Part shown: piece after piece, positions 31,597 through 40,565 of the stretch
How the letters are laid out: each line of letters begins with the position of its first letter
Position numbering within the stretch: the stretch's first letter is position 1
The notes under the pieces: generated by a model
What the model was told of the DNA's origin: nothing
The model's database searches: none
The model's input: only the letters and a program-made list of their open reading frames with translations
Made by a program: the position numbers and the translations under genes
Assembly (NCBI RefSeq): GCF_016427535.1
Contig: NZ_JAELXV010000006.1
Coordinates: 248,001-312,000, forward strand
Reading direction: 5' to 3'
Source of the DNA: Hymenobacter sp. BT559
GTDB taxonomy: Bacteria; Bacteroidota; Bacteroidia; Cytophagales; Hymenobacteraceae
Length of the DNA: 64,000 nt

Positions 31597-33492
31597 ATGT
31601 CTACTCCTACCTTGTCTGAGCCTGCTCCTTCTCGGGCGTCTATTGCTTCCAAAACGACGAAAGCTGCTCCATCCAAAGCTAAAAATACCCCCGCCCCTAC
31701 CAGTCAAGCCCCCGTGCGCGATGGCTTCGGGGCCTTACCCCACGCCCAGGGCACTACGTTTCGGGTGTGGGCGCCGGCCGCCACCGCCGTATCGGTAGTA
31801 GGCACCTTCAACGACTGGGACAAAAACGCTAACCCGCTGCAAGCCGAAGCTGACGGAAACTGGGCCATTGACCTGCTTGGCGTAAAAGCTGGCGACGGCT
31901 ACAAGTTTGTGCTGCAAACTCCGGCTGGCGAGTTTACCCGCAATGACCCCTACGCCCGCGCCGTCACCAACTCGGCGGGCTACTCGCTGGTGTTCGACCC
32001 CAACGATTTTGACTGGGAAGACGATAACTTCCAGATGCCTGCCTGGAACGACCTCGTTATCTACGAGCTGCACGTGGGCACTTTCAATGTAAAAGAGCAG
32101 GGCCACCCCGGCACGTTCCTCGATATTATCGAGCGCCTAGGGTACCTGCAAAGCCTCGGCATCAACTGCATCGAGGTGATGCCGGCCACCGAGTTTCCGG
32201 GGGCCTACTCGTGGGGCTACAACCCCTCGAATCCTTTTGCTTTGGAAAGCGACTATGGCGGAGCGGAGGCTTTCCGCAAGTTCGTGAAGGCGGCCCACCA
32301 GCACGGTATTGCCGTGATTCTGGACGTAGTGTACAACCACTTTGGGCCCGGCGACCTCGACCTGTGGCAGTTTGATGGCTGGCAGGAAAACGATGGCGGC
32401 GGCATCTATTTCTACAACGATTGGCGCGCCGAAACGCCCTGGGGCCACAACCGCCCCGACTACGGCCGCCCCGAGGTGCGCCGCTACATCCGAGACAATG
32501 CCCTGATGTGGCTCGAAGACTACCACTGCGACGGCCTGCGCATGGATGCCATTGCCTTCATCCGCAACGTGCACGGCGAGGAAGACCCCGGCGCCGACCT
32601 GCCCGATGGCTGGAGCCTGATGCGCTGGGTAAATGAGGAAATCAAGAGCCGCCAGCCCTGGAAAATTACCATCGCCGAAGACCTACGCTCGAACCCCGCC
32701 ATCACGGCCGGCACCGAGCAGGGCGGCGAGGGCTTTTCGGCCCAGTGGTCGGCCTCGTTTATCTACCCAGTGCACCAAGCACTGACCACGATGGAGGACC
32801 GCGACCGCGACATGCACGCCATCAGCCGCGCCATTTGCACCCACTACAATGGTGATGCGTTTCAGCGCGTTATCTACACCGAAAGCCACGACGAGGTAGC
32901 CAACGGCAAGAGCCGCTTGCCCGAAGAAATCGGGGGTGGCGACGTCGAGAATTTCTTTGCCAAGAAGCGCATGGTGCTCGGTGCGGCCCTCACGCTCACG
33001 GCGCCCGGCATCCCGATGCTCTTCCAGGGCCAAGAGTTCTTAGCGCCCGGCTCGTTCAACGATACCGAGCCGCTCGACTGGACTTGGGCCGAAGCGCACG
33101 GCGGTCTCACGCAGCTCTACCGCGACCTCATCGCACTGCGGCGCGACCTGCGCGGCGTCACGCCCGGCCTGCGCGGCCAAGGCTGCAACGTATTCCACGT
33201 CAACAACGACGACAAAGTCGTGGCCTTCGCCCGCTGGGCCGACAGCCCCGAGAATGCCACAGTGGTCATGGTCAACTTCGCCAACCAGGCCCGCCAGGGC
33301 TACACCATTGGCCTGCCCGCCAGTGGCAGCTGGACGGTGCGCTTCAACTCCGACTGGCACGGCTACGACCAGGATTTCCAAGATTTCCCGTGCTACGGCA
33401 CCAACACCGAAGACGGCGAGTACGACGGCTTTGCCCAGCACGGCAGCCTCGACCTAGGGCCCTATGGTGTGGTCGTGCTCTCGCGCGCCTAG
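31597..33492 (+). CDS. GH13 alpha-glucan enzyme (branching-enzyme-like) with CBM48
   Basis: A 631-residue cytosolic enzyme. The first about 40 residues are Ser/Pro/Ala-rich and low-complexity. A CBM48/E-set domain follows (GTTFRVWAPAATAVSVVGTFNDWD), then the GH13 barrel with the four classic regions: DVVYNHFGPGD, GLRMDAIAFIR (nucleophile Asp), ITIAEDLRS (acid/base Glu) and ESHDEVANGKSR (third Asp). Region layout and the WGYNPSNPFALESDYGG motif fit branching enzymes or the related trehalohydrolase group; I favour a GlgB-like role because the glycogen synthase gene is 1 kb downstream. The start at 31597 directly follows a T8 run; an in-frame GTG at 31582 lies inside the hairpin and is less likely. 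Confidence 0.88.
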   Translation: MSTPTLSEPAPSRASIASKTTKAAPSKAKNTPAPTSQAPVRDGFGALPHAQGTTFRVWAPAATAVSVVGTFNDWDKNANPLQAEADGNWAIDLLGVKAGDGYKFVLQTPAGEFTRNDPYARAVTNSAGYSLVFDPNDFDWEDDNFQMPAWNDLVIYELHVGTFNVKEQGHPGTFLDIIERLGYLQSLGINCIEVMPATEFPGAYSWGYNPSNPFALESDYGGAEAFRKFVKAAHQHGIAVILDVVYNHFGPGDLDLWQFDGWQENDGGGIYFYNDWRAETPWGHNRPDYGRPEVRRYIRDNALMWLEDYHCDGLRMDAIAFIRNVHGEEDPGADLPDGWSLMRWVNEEIKSRQPWKITIAEDLRSNPAITAGTEQGGEGFSAQWSASFIYPVHQALTTMEDRDRDMHAISRAICTHYNGDAFQRVIYTESHDEVANGKSRLPEEIGGGDVENFFAKKRMVLGAALTLTAPGIPMLFQGQEFLAPGSFNDTEPLDWTWAEAHGGLTQLYRDLIALRRDLRGVTPGLRGQGCNVFHVNNDDKVVAFARWADSPENATVVMVNFANQARQGYTIGLPASGSWTVRFNSDWHGYDQDFQDFPCYGTNTEDGEYDGFAQHGSLDLGPYGVVVLSRA

Positions 33493-33515
33493 GCCACCTA
33501 GGGCTTTATAAACCC

Positions 33516-33563
33516 AAAACGGGGACGATACTGACGCATTTGCATCAGTATCGTCCCCGTTTT
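33516..33563 (+). terminator. 19-bp intrinsic terminator after the GH13 gene
   Basis: Perfect arms 33516-33534 and 33545-33563 with a 10-base loop; the stem ends in AAAA/TTTT and is followed by more T. It lies 24 bases after the stop codon of the GH13 gene. Confidence 0.9.
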
Positions 33564-33570
33564 TTAATAT

Positions 33571-33657
33571 CTGTCATGCTGAGCTTGCGAAGCATCTTCT
33601 CACGTCGGAAACACTAATCCTAACGTGAGAAGATGCTTCGCAAGCTCAGCATGACAG
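33571..33657. repeat. 34-bp perfect palindrome (TGTCATGC/GAAGC family)
   Basis: Arms 33571-33604 and 33624-33657 are exact reverse complements around a 19-base spacer. It carries CTGTCATGCTGAGCTTGCGA and GAAGCATCTTCTC. It immediately follows the GH13 terminator and precedes the convergent nitroreductase gene. Confidence 0.85.
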
Positions 33658-33706
33658 TCGTTTTTAGAACATATTAGGTGTCAAACAGCGTCTACGCTAC
33701 CCTAGG

Positions 33707-34336
33707 TTACACTGGGGCTTGGTCGTAGCGCTCGGTGGTGGGCAGCGGCCAGCCGCCTTCGAATACAAACTCGGTGAGGGGCTTGCGGGTGCGGGGCGCC
33801 AGTTCGCGCTCGCGCAGGCTGTCGGGCACAGCGTCGGCCGGGGCGGGGTAGCCCACCGTGAACACGGCTACGAGGTCATAGTCGGCCGGAATGTTGAAGG
33901 CCGTGCGTAGGGCGTCCTGCGAGAAGCCCGCCATTTGGTGAATTTGCAAGCCCAGCTCGACAGCCTGAATGGCGAGCGTGGCCGTGGCCTGGCCTACATC
34001 GTGCTTGGCCCAGGCATTGGGGTTACTGTCGTGCGAGAACGTTTTTTTGGCGAGGCTCGCTACCAGCACGGGCGCTTCTTTGGCCCACACCTGGTTGAAT
34101 TCGCCCATCGAATGCAAGATTTTATCAAACGCCTCGGGATGCTTTTCCTTGTTGCCGACCAGGTAGCGCCAGGGCTGCTCGCCAAAGCACGAGGCCGCTG
34201 AGCCAGCGGCAGTAAATAGCTGTTCCAGTGCCTCGGCGGCTACGGGCTGGCTGGTATAGGCACGGGGGCTGCGGCGCTGCGTGAGCTGCGGCAGAATGGG
34301 ATGCTCAGGCGTGAGAACGTTGGTGGTATCGGACAT
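33707..34336 (-). CDS. nitroreductase-family FMN enzyme
   Basis: A 209-residue protein from the ATG at 34336; a longer frame to 34399 overlaps the upstream region without conserved sequence. The FMN-binding start is RRSPRAYTSQPV, the substrate/flavin segment is SAASCFGEQPWRYLVG, and VAVFTVGYPAPADAVPD with RKPLTEFVFEGGW is the typical C-terminus. Such enzymes use NAD(P)H to reduce nitro-compounds, quinones or related acceptors. It is divergent from the glycogen synthase gene and converges with the GH13 gene. Confidence 0.9.
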   Translation of the reverse strand: MSDTTNVLTPEHPILPQLTQRRSPRAYTSQPVAAEALEQLFTAAGSAASCFGEQPWRYLVGNKEKHPEAFDKILHSMGEFNQVWAKEAPVLVASLAKKTFSHDSNPNAWAKHDVGQATATLAIQAVELGLQIHQMAGFSQDALRTAFNIPADYDLVAVFTVGYPAPADAVPDSLRERELAPRTRKPLTEFVFEGGWPLPTTERYDQAPV

Positions 34337-34504
34337 GACGGACGAAAAAAAGTGAGGTCGGGGGCATAACAGGCAAGCGCGGGGTAGATGTTTTGGCAAC
34401 CTCTGAGCGGCAGCCTAGGTAAAGAAATTTATTGCTTACTTGCCCGCGCGCTTCGCCGGGCGGCTTACCTTTCGCCCGGCTTTCTTCGCCTATCCCACCC
34501 GCTT

Positions 34505-36343
34505 ATGCAGCCCCAGCCCCACGCCCCTGACGCGCTATTCCCCAACTCTCTCCTGATTGAAGTCGCCTGGGAGGTCTGCAACCAGGTGGGCGGTATCTAC
34601 ACCGTTATTCGCTCCAAAGTACCTGCTACGGTGCCTGCCTGGGGCGACCGCTACTGCTTGCTAGGCCCCTATTTTCCGCAGCAGGCGCAAGGCGAGTTTG
34701 AGAGCTACAGCGACGAGCAGCTCGCTAACATGAACGACCCCTACGCCCGGGCCGTCCGCGAGCTGCATCACCAGGGCTATGATATCTGCCTGGGGGTATG
34801 GCTTATAACCGGCCGCCCTAGGGCCGTGCTTATCAATCCGTTTCAGAACTATCACCGCCTAGGCGAGCTGAAAGCTGACCTCTGGCGCGACCACCAGGTA
34901 CCCACGCCCGACAACGACGACCTGCTGCACCAAGTAGTGGCTTTCGGCGACCTAGCGCGGGTGTTTGTGGAAGAAGTAGCCCGCCAAACGGTGGGCCAGT
35001 ACCAGGTCATCGGCCACTTCCACGAGTGGATGACGGGCGTGGCCATTCCCGAATTGCGCCGGCGCCAGGCGCCAGTGCACCTCGTGTTTACGACGCACGC
35101 CACACTGCTGGGCCGCTACCTGGCCATGAACGACCCCAACTTCTACGACCACCTCATGCTCGTGGATTGGCGCTCGCAGGCGCGGCACTTCAACATCGAG
35201 CCGGCCGTGAGCATGGAGCGCGCCGCTGCTCACGGCAGCCACGTTTTCACCACCGTGAGCGAGCTGACGGTGCGCGAGTGCATCTACCTACTAGACCGGA
35301 TACCCGACGCGGTGCTGCCCAATGGCCTGAACATCGAGCGCTTTGTGGCGCTGCACGAGTTTCAGAACCTGCACAAGCTCTACAAGGACAAGATTCATGA
35401 GTTTGTGATGGCGCACTTCTTCCAGAGCTACGCCTTCGACCTCGACCAAACGATTTACCTCTTCACCTCGGGCCGCTACGAGTACCACAACAAAGGCTTT
35501 GACCTCACGCTAGAGGCGCTGGCCCGCCTCAACCACCGACTGCAGCAAAGCGGCTTGGAAGGGCAAGTGGTAATGTTCTTCATCACCAAGCGACCCTACA
35601 CCAGCATCAACCCGCTGGTGCTACAAAGCCGGGCTCAGCTCGACGAGGTGCGCGAAACCTGCCGCGCTATCGAGGAGCAAGTGGGCGAGCGCCTCTTCTA
35701 TGCCGCTGCCGCTAGCCAAGACCACCGCCTGCCCGACCTCGACGGCATGGTAGACGACTACTGGAAGCTGCGCTATCGCCGCGGCCTGCAAAGCTGGAAG
35801 ACTTCGCAGCTGCCTTCAGTCATTACGCACAACCTAGTAAATGACCAGGACGACGATATCCTGAACTTTGTGCGGCGCGCCAATCTGGTGAATAACAAGC
35901 ACGACCGGGTTAAAATCGTGTACCACCCCGACTTCGTGAGCACCACCTCGCCCCTCTTCGGCATGGACTACGGGCAGTTTGTGCGGGGCTGCCACATGGG
36001 CGTGTTTCCGAGCTACTACGAGCCCTGGGGCTACACCCCGCTCGAGTGCGTAGCCCGCGGCGTGCCCGCTATCACCAGCGACCTCTCGGGCTTTGGCGAC
36101 TACGTGCAGAAAAACGTGACGGAGCACGAAGACAAAGGCATTTTTGTGGTGCGCCGCCAAGAGCGCAGCTTCGACCAAGCCGCCGAGGAACTCACCGAAA
36201 TGCTCTGGAACTTCGTGCTCCTTAACCGCCGCGAGCGCATCAGCCAGCGCAACCGCGTCGAAAGCTCGGCCGATATTTTCGACTGGAAAAACCTGCGCGT
36301 GTACTACGACCGGGCCTATGCCCTGGCGCTAGAGCGGCAGTAG
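34505..36343 (+). CDS. eukaryote-type glycogen synthase (GT3)
   Basis: A 612-residue glycosyltransferase of family GT3, the form found in animals and fungi and in some Bacteroidota, distinct from the bacterial GlgA (GT5). Landmarks are LIEVAWEVCNQVGGIYTVIRSK, IGHFHEWMTGVAIPELRRR, FTTHATLLGRYLAMND, VLPNGLNIERF and the C-terminal GVFPSYYEPWGYTPLECVARGVPAITSDLSG-type region (SYYEPWGYTPLE). The enzyme elongates alpha-1,4-glucan from UDP-glucose. The ATG at 34505 is chosen because conserved sequence starts just after it. The branching-like GH13 gene upstream supports a glycogen role. Confidence 0.93.
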   Translation: MQPQPHAPDALFPNSLLIEVAWEVCNQVGGIYTVIRSKVPATVPAWGDRYCLLGPYFPQQAQGEFESYSDEQLANMNDPYARAVRELHHQGYDICLGVWLITGRPRAVLINPFQNYHRLGELKADLWRDHQVPTPDNDDLLHQVVAFGDLARVFVEEVARQTVGQYQVIGHFHEWMTGVAIPELRRRQAPVHLVFTTHATLLGRYLAMNDPNFYDHLMLVDWRSQARHFNIEPAVSMERAAAHGSHVFTTVSELTVRECIYLLDRIPDAVLPNGLNIERFVALHEFQNLHKLYKDKIHEFVMAHFFQSYAFDLDQTIYLFTSGRYEYHNKGFDLTLEALARLNHRLQQSGLEGQVVMFFITKRPYTSINPLVLQSRAQLDEVRETCRAIEEQVGERLFYAAAASQDHRLPDLDGMVDDYWKLRYRRGLQSWKTSQLPSVITHNLVNDQDDDILNFVRRANLVNNKHDRVKIVYHPDFVSTTSPLFGMDYGQFVRGCHMGVFPSYYEPWGYTPLECVARGVPAITSDLSGFGDYVQKNVTEHEDKGIFVVRRQERSFDQAAEELTEMLWNFVLLNRRERISQRNRVESSADIFDWKNLRVYYDRAYALALERQ

Positions 36344-36360
36344 CCTAGGCGCCAGCGCTT

Positions 36361-37086
36361 ATGCCTCTGTCCCTCAAAGACCGGCTCCGCTTCGGCTACA
36401 GTTCTCTCGACCTGTGGATGGGCATGCTACTACTGCTGTCGAGTGCTTTCATGGTAGACGAAGCAGATTGGCTTACGCTCTATTTTCACTTCGCTCCCGT
36501 AGCAACTGCTCCGGGCCGGATTGCCACTGTCTATCCAACCAGCTTTGCGGACGATAACACACCTATTAAGGGCTTTACATACCGCTACCAAGTGGCGGGC
36601 TTAGAGTGGGCCGGAAACTCCTACAGTACCGACTCTGTAAAACGCCCTGGCATGGCAATCCCGGTAGAATACTGCATCAGCCGGCCGGCTATTTCACGCC
36701 TGCATGGCACTACCATTGCCCCGTTTGGGGCTACTGGTTTGTTGGTAGCAATGCTTTTTGGCATGGGTGGACTAGTAATTGTGCTTAAAAGCGTCGGCCG
36801 CACCCGGCGTCTGCTTGCCTTAGCAGCGGATGCTGCTTTGACACAGGCTATTCGTAAGTACGTCCTTAAGCAGACACCTAGCGACAGTGAAGATACAGTA
36901 GAATATAAACTGCACTACCAGTATTCTGCTAGTCAACAACAGTACACGTTGCTGATAATAACTGCTAATCCAGGCCATTATCGCCTACAAGAAACTGTAG
37001 TTTACGAGCGTGCTACTCCTTCCAACGCCGCCTTGCTGAGCACGCTGCCAATGTTCATGCAAAGCAAGCTAGCGGAGCATGGCTAG
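36361..37086 (+). CDS. DUF3592-like two-helix membrane protein
   Basis: A 241-residue protein with a first hydrophobic segment at about 18-32 (LWMGMLLLLSSAFMV), an extracytoplasmic strand-rich domain (FTYRYQVAGLEWAGNSYSTD, MAIPVEYCISRPAISRLHG), a second helix at about 122-142 (ATGLLVAMLFGMGGLVIVL) and a cytosolic tail of about 100 residues. The strand-rich part with VEYxxxxPxxSRLxG resembles DUF3592 proteins of unknown function. It starts 17 bases after the glycogen synthase stop and its end overlaps the next gene by 8 bases. Confidence 0.75.
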   Translation: MPLSLKDRLRFGYSSLDLWMGMLLLLSSAFMVDEADWLTLYFHFAPVATAPGRIATVYPTSFADDNTPIKGFTYRYQVAGLEWAGNSYSTDSVKRPGMAIPVEYCISRPAISRLHGTTIAPFGATGLLVAMLFGMGGLVIVLKSVGRTRRLLALAADAALTQAIRKYVLKQTPSDSEDTVEYKLHYQYSASQQQYTLLIITANPGHYRLQETVVYERATPSNAALLSTLPMFMQSKLAEHG

Positions 37087-38029
37087 AGCAGCTACTTCCG
37101 GCGCACGTCAAGCGAGACAAAACGCTACTATAGTCTGCTGGTTAGCAGCAGTAGCCTGCTTGCTAGCCAGCACAGCTTTGGCCAATGAGTTCTGGCTGCA
37201 ACCCGCTAGCTTTCGGGTAGCTGTTGGTGCCCCAGTGCCAGTGCGGCTGCTGTTGGGCGAAAACTTGGTGGGCCAGCCGTGGCCCCGGCCGGGGCGGCGC
37301 ACGCAGCGCTTTGTGCACCTAGGGCCCGCCGGCGCCGACTCTACTGACCTGCGCCCGGCGCTGCTATCCGATTCGGTAGCGCCGACGCTAACGTTTCGCA
37401 CACCGGGCACGCATATCGTGGCGCTCACTAGCACGCTGGCTTTTAGTGAGCTGCCTGCCGACAAGTTCACGGCCTACCTGCGGGCCGAAGGTTTCGATAA
37501 GGCGCTGCTGTATCGCCAGCAGCAGGGCCAAACTACTTCGAAGACTGGCCGCGAGGCTTACCGCCGCTGTGCCAAGGCACTTGTGCTGGCCACAGCCAGT
37601 GCCCGGGCGCCCCGCAGCCCCGCCGACACTGCCTACCGCTGCTCCTTGAACTTGCCCTTGGAACTAGTGCCCGAGCAGAACCCTTATTACTTACTGCCGG
37701 GCGCTTCGCTTACACTACGCGTGCTGCGCCACGGCCAGCCCGTGCCCGGTGCCCTGGTGCGGGTCTGGTACGCTAGCCCTGCTATTTCTGCCAAGCGCGG
37801 GGCCGAGCCAGCCACCGAAATACGTTATTTTTCGACGCGCACCAACAATAACGGCCGAGCTTTGTTACGCCTACCCGGCAGCGGCCCTTACTTAGTGGCT
37901 GCCAAGTACCTAGAAGCCGCGCCAGCCACCGTGGCTGGCCAAGCTGACTGGCTGAGTACCTGGGCCACGCTTACCTTTGGCGGGCCTGGCGCTTCTACGG
38001 ACGGGCCTACCAGCCTCTTCCGTAAATAG
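37079..38029 (+). CDS. DUF4198-like exported protein
   Basis: A 316-residue protein with an N-terminal signal segment (ATIVCWLAAVACLLASTALA). The mature start ANEFWLQPASFRVAVGAPVPVRLLLG is the DUF4198 hallmark, followed by a beta-sandwich and a CarboxypepD-like end (RVLRHGQPVPGALVRVWY, NNNGRALLRLPGSGPYLVAAKY). DUF4198 proteins are periplasmic and some are linked to nickel or cobalt uptake, but that link is weak here since no transporter genes are nearby. It overlaps the upstream DUF3592-like gene. Confidence 0.82.
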   Translation: MARAATSGARQARQNATIVCWLAAVACLLASTALANEFWLQPASFRVAVGAPVPVRLLLGENLVGQPWPRPGRRTQRFVHLGPAGADSTDLRPALLSDSVAPTLTFRTPGTHIVALTSTLAFSELPADKFTAYLRAEGFDKALLYRQQQGQTTSKTGREAYRRCAKALVLATASARAPRSPADTAYRCSLNLPLELVPEQNPYYLLPGASLTLRVLRHGQPVPGALVRVWYASPAISAKRGAEPATEIRYFSTRTNNNGRALLRLPGSGPYLVAAKYLEAAPATVAGQADWLSTWATLTFGGPGASTDGPTSLFRK

Positions 38030-38080
38030 TTACTACTGAATATCTTAAAATTGACCGTTCGGCAATTTCCAATTTCTTCC

Positions 38081-38088
38081 TACCTTCG
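38081..38088 (+). promoter_or_regulatory. candidate -7 box of the STAS gene
   Basis: TACCTTCG lies 40 bases before the ATG at 38129 and is the same octamer as before the YfcC gene. A TTG at 38051 is farther away than usual for a -33 element. Confidence 0.35.
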
Positions 38089-38128
38089 CCTTTCGCATCG
38101 CACTTTTTGCTCCCCCCGCCGTTTCTCT

Positions 38129-38503
38129 ATGAAGTACTCCATTGATAAAAAAGAGAGCTACACCGTCATCACCATTGATGAAAAGAAGCTTGATACGACT
38201 GTAGCTCCCGACCTCAAGTCGGAGTTTGTGAAGCTGAACGCTGAAGGCACGAACAACCTGATTCTGGACCTGCAAAACGTAAAGTACACTGATTCGTCGG
38301 GACTTAGCAGCATTCTAATCGCCAACCGCCTTTGCAATTCTACGGGCGGCCTGCTGGTGCTCACCGGCCTGCAAGACCACGTGCTGAAGCTTATTACCAT
38401 CAGCAAGCTCGAATCGGTACTGCACATCCTGCCCACCGTGGAAGAAGGCATCGACCGTATTTTCTTGCACTCCATCGAGCGCGACCTCACGGATAAAGAA
38501 TAG
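38129..38503 (+). CDS. STAS-domain anti-sigma-factor antagonist
   Basis: A 124-residue single-domain protein starting at the ATG 38129 (MKYSIDKK). It has the SpoIIAA/RsbV signature NLILDLQNVKYTDSSGLSSI; the phosphorylatable Ser is in DSSGL (probably S57). Such proteins switch partners with an anti-sigma kinase to free a sigma factor. No RsbW-like kinase or PP2C phosphatase gene is adjacent. It is the only canonical STAS protein in the window and differs from the longer STAS-like family described elsewhere, which lacks DSSG. Confidence 0.9.
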   Translation: MKYSIDKKESYTVITIDEKKLDTTVAPDLKSEFVKLNAEGTNNLILDLQNVKYTDSSGLSSILIANRLCNSTGGLLVLTGLQDHVLKLITISKLESVLHILPTVEEGIDRIFLHSIERDLTDKE

Positions 38504-38534
38504 CTTTTTTAAGCTGCTGCCCCTACGCAGCATA

Positions 38535-38690
38535 TAGCTATTGGCTGTTAGCTGTTAGCTCCTCATCACAGGAGTTGATGACTGACAGCCAGTGGCTTTT
38601 TTATTGAAGCTGTTAGCTGATAGCTGTTAGCTGTTAGCGCTCGTCAAACGAAAGAGCTAACAGCTAGCAGCTAACAGTCAGCAGCTTTCT
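38535..38690. repeat. two successive TTAGCTG-type palindromes
   Basis: The first hairpin (about 38540-38592) pairs TGGCTGTTAG with CTGACAGCCA and is followed by a T6 run, so it may terminate the STAS transcript. The second (about 38608-38688) is built from repeats of TAGCTGTTAG and its complement CTAACAGCTA. These repeats fill the whole spacer to the RNase Z gene. Confidence 0.7.
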
Positions 38691-38694
38691 ACTA

Positions 38695-39612
38695 ATGCAG
38701 TTCGAGCTTCAAATTTTGGGGAGTGCCTCCGCCACCCCCATGACCGGGCGCCACCCCACGGCCCAACTGCTGGCCGTGGGCGAGGGCCGCTACCTCATCG
38801 ACTGCGGCGAGGGCACCCAGTGGCGGCTGCTGGAGCACCGGCGCCGCCTGAGTTCGCTGCGCGTCATCTTCATCTCGCACCTGCACGGCGACCACTACTT
38901 TGGGCTATTTGGCCTGCTGGGCACGCTGCACCTGCAAGGCTGCCAAGACCCGCTGCTGATAGTGGGCCCGCCCGGCCTCGACTTGGTGCTGACCACGCAG
39001 GCCATGCACTCGGGCATTCAGTACGGGTTCAACCTCACGTTTGTACCCGTCGATACCGAGGCCCACGCCGTGGTGTACGAAGATGCCCTAGTGCGCGTGT
39101 CGACGCTGCCCATGCGCCACCGCGTGCCGTGCTGCGGCTACCTGTTTGAGGAGCAGCCGCGCCGCGACCGGTTAGTGAAGGAAAGCCTGCCGCCGGGCCT
39201 CAGCCCTGCTGAGTTGGCCCAACTGGCCCAAGGCCACGACCTGCCCGCCAACCCCGCCACCGGCCGCCCGGCGCTGGCCCACGCAGCCGTGTCGATGCCC
39301 GCTGCGCCACCTAGGCGCTACGCCTTTTGCTCCGACACGCTGTATACCCCCGCGCTGGCCGAGCTGGTGCGCGGCGCCGACCTACTTTACCACGAAGCCA
39401 CCTTCTTGGAAGAACTGCGTGAGCGCGCCGCCCAAACGCACCACAGCACCGCGGCCCAAGCCGCCGAGTTGGCCCGCGCCGCCGGGGTAGGCATGTTGCT
39501 TATCGGTCACTTTTCATCGCGCTACAAGCAGCTGGCGGCTCATTTACAAGAAGCGCAGGCCGTTTTCCCAAATACGGAACTGGCTACTGAGGGCTTGGTA
39601 GTAGCAGTTTAA
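38695..39612 (+). CDS. rnz: ribonuclease Z
   Basis: A 305-residue metallo-beta-lactamase-fold tRNA 3' endonuclease. It has the RNase Z start FELQILGSASATPMTGRHPTAQLL, the zinc motif FISHLHGDHYFGL, LPMRHRVPCCGYLF with the exosite-like region, FCSDTLYTPAL, YHEATFLEE, and the closing LIGHFSSRYKQ. The enzyme removes the 3' trailer from tRNA precursors lacking encoded CCA, which fits the two tRNA-Ser genes here that do not encode CCA. It is followed after 36 bases by the queuosine-precursor transporter gene. Confidence 0.95.
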   Translation: MQFELQILGSASATPMTGRHPTAQLLAVGEGRYLIDCGEGTQWRLLEHRRRLSSLRVIFISHLHGDHYFGLFGLLGTLHLQGCQDPLLIVGPPGLDLVLTTQAMHSGIQYGFNLTFVPVDTEAHAVVYEDALVRVSTLPMRHRVPCCGYLFEEQPRRDRLVKESLPPGLSPAELAQLAQGHDLPANPATGRPALAHAAVSMPAAPPRRYAFCSDTLYTPALAELVRGADLLYHEATFLEELRERAAQTHHSTAAQAAELARAAGVGMLLIGHFSSRYKQLAAHLQEAQAVFPNTELATEGLVVAV

Positions 39613-39648
39613 GAGCCCTAGGGTGCTTCGCCCCACGGAAAAGTATCA

Positions 39649-40401
39649 ATGCCTACTTCTACCTACGCCCACAAAAAACAGCAGCTGTACCTGGTGCTCA
39701 GCGGCATCTTCTTGGTGAATGCGCTGCTGGCCGAGATTATCGGCGTCAAAATCTTCTCGGTCGAGAAAACCTTTGGCCTTACGGGCAGCCTGTCAGCAGG
39801 TGTGCTGGTGTGGCCGGTAGTCTTTATCGGTACCGATGTTATCAACGAGTATTTTGGGCGCAAGGGCGTGCTGCGCATCACCTTCCTCACGGTAGGCCTC
39901 ATCCTGTATGCCTTCCTGGTTATTCTGGGCACTACCAGGCTGGCGCCCGCCGATTTTTGGCTCGACCTCAATAAGACCGACGGCCAGGGTCGGCCTTTTG
40001 ATATCGAGTTTGCCTACCAGAGCATCTTTCGGCAGGGCCTAGGTATCATCGTGGGGTCGCTCACGGCCTTTGTCATTGGGCAAGTACTCGATGCCAGCGT
40101 GTTTCAGGCGTTTCGGCGCATCACGGGCAGCCGCTTTATCTGGCTGCGGGCCACGGGCTCTACGCTCATCTCGCAGCTCGTCGACAGCTTCGTGGTGCTG
40201 TACGTGGCGTTTTACCTGTTCGGCAACTGGCCGCTGGCTCAGGTGCTCAGCGTAGCCACCTTTAACTACTGGTACAAAGTGGCCGCCGCTGTGCTACTTA
40301 CGCCGCTGCTGTATCTGGCCCATTACCTCATCGACCGCTACCTAGGGCCCGCCGAAACGGCCGAGCTGCAAGAGGAGGCACTGGTCGATAAGAGCGTGTA
40401 G
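39649..40401 (+). CDS. yhhQ: queuosine precursor transporter (YhhQ/VUT family)
   Basis: A 250-residue membrane protein with about six helices. The family core is NALLAEIIGVKIF, VWPVVFIGTDVINEYFGRKG and FIWLRATGSTLISQLVDSFVVLYVAFYLFG-type end (ATGSTLISQLVDSFVVLY). YhhQ imports the queuosine precursors preQ0 or preQ1 used to modify tRNA anticodons. It lies 36 bases after rnz, a tRNA-processing gene, and is likely co-transcribed with it. Confidence 0.9.
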   Translation: MPTSTYAHKKQQLYLVLSGIFLVNALLAEIIGVKIFSVEKTFGLTGSLSAGVLVWPVVFIGTDVINEYFGRKGVLRITFLTVGLILYAFLVILGTTRLAPADFWLDLNKTDGQGRPFDIEFAYQSIFRQGLGIIVGSLTAFVIGQVLDASVFQAFRRITGSRFIWLRATGSTLISQLVDSFVVLYVAFYLFGNWPLAQVLSVATFNYWYKVAAAVLLTPLLYLAHYLIDRYLGPAETAELQEEALVDKSV

Positions 40402-40448
40402 CACTAGTGCGGGTAGCAGCGCTGAGCCTCCCTGGGGTAGCTCGCCGG

Positions 40449-40456
40449 TATCTTTG
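40449..40456 (+). promoter_or_regulatory. candidate -7 box
   Basis: TATCTTTG matches TAnnTTTG exactly and is followed by CGG. It lies about 110 bases upstream of the secreted protein gene at 40566. No clear -33 element was seen. Confidence 0.4.
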
Positions 40457-40565
40457 CGGTGGTCAGCCGCCTTGGTAAGGCTCAGCGCTGTCACTAACAT
40501 GCCCAAGCTTTGACCCGCGACCTAGTGCAGACCCGGCCCGAAGCCCACGCGCCAAACTACAAGCC

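Noticed and set aside
38535..38690. Repeated TAGCTGTTAG units as a possible CRISPR array
   Set aside because: The units are not separated by unique spacers and pair with each other as hairpins; no cas genes are near.
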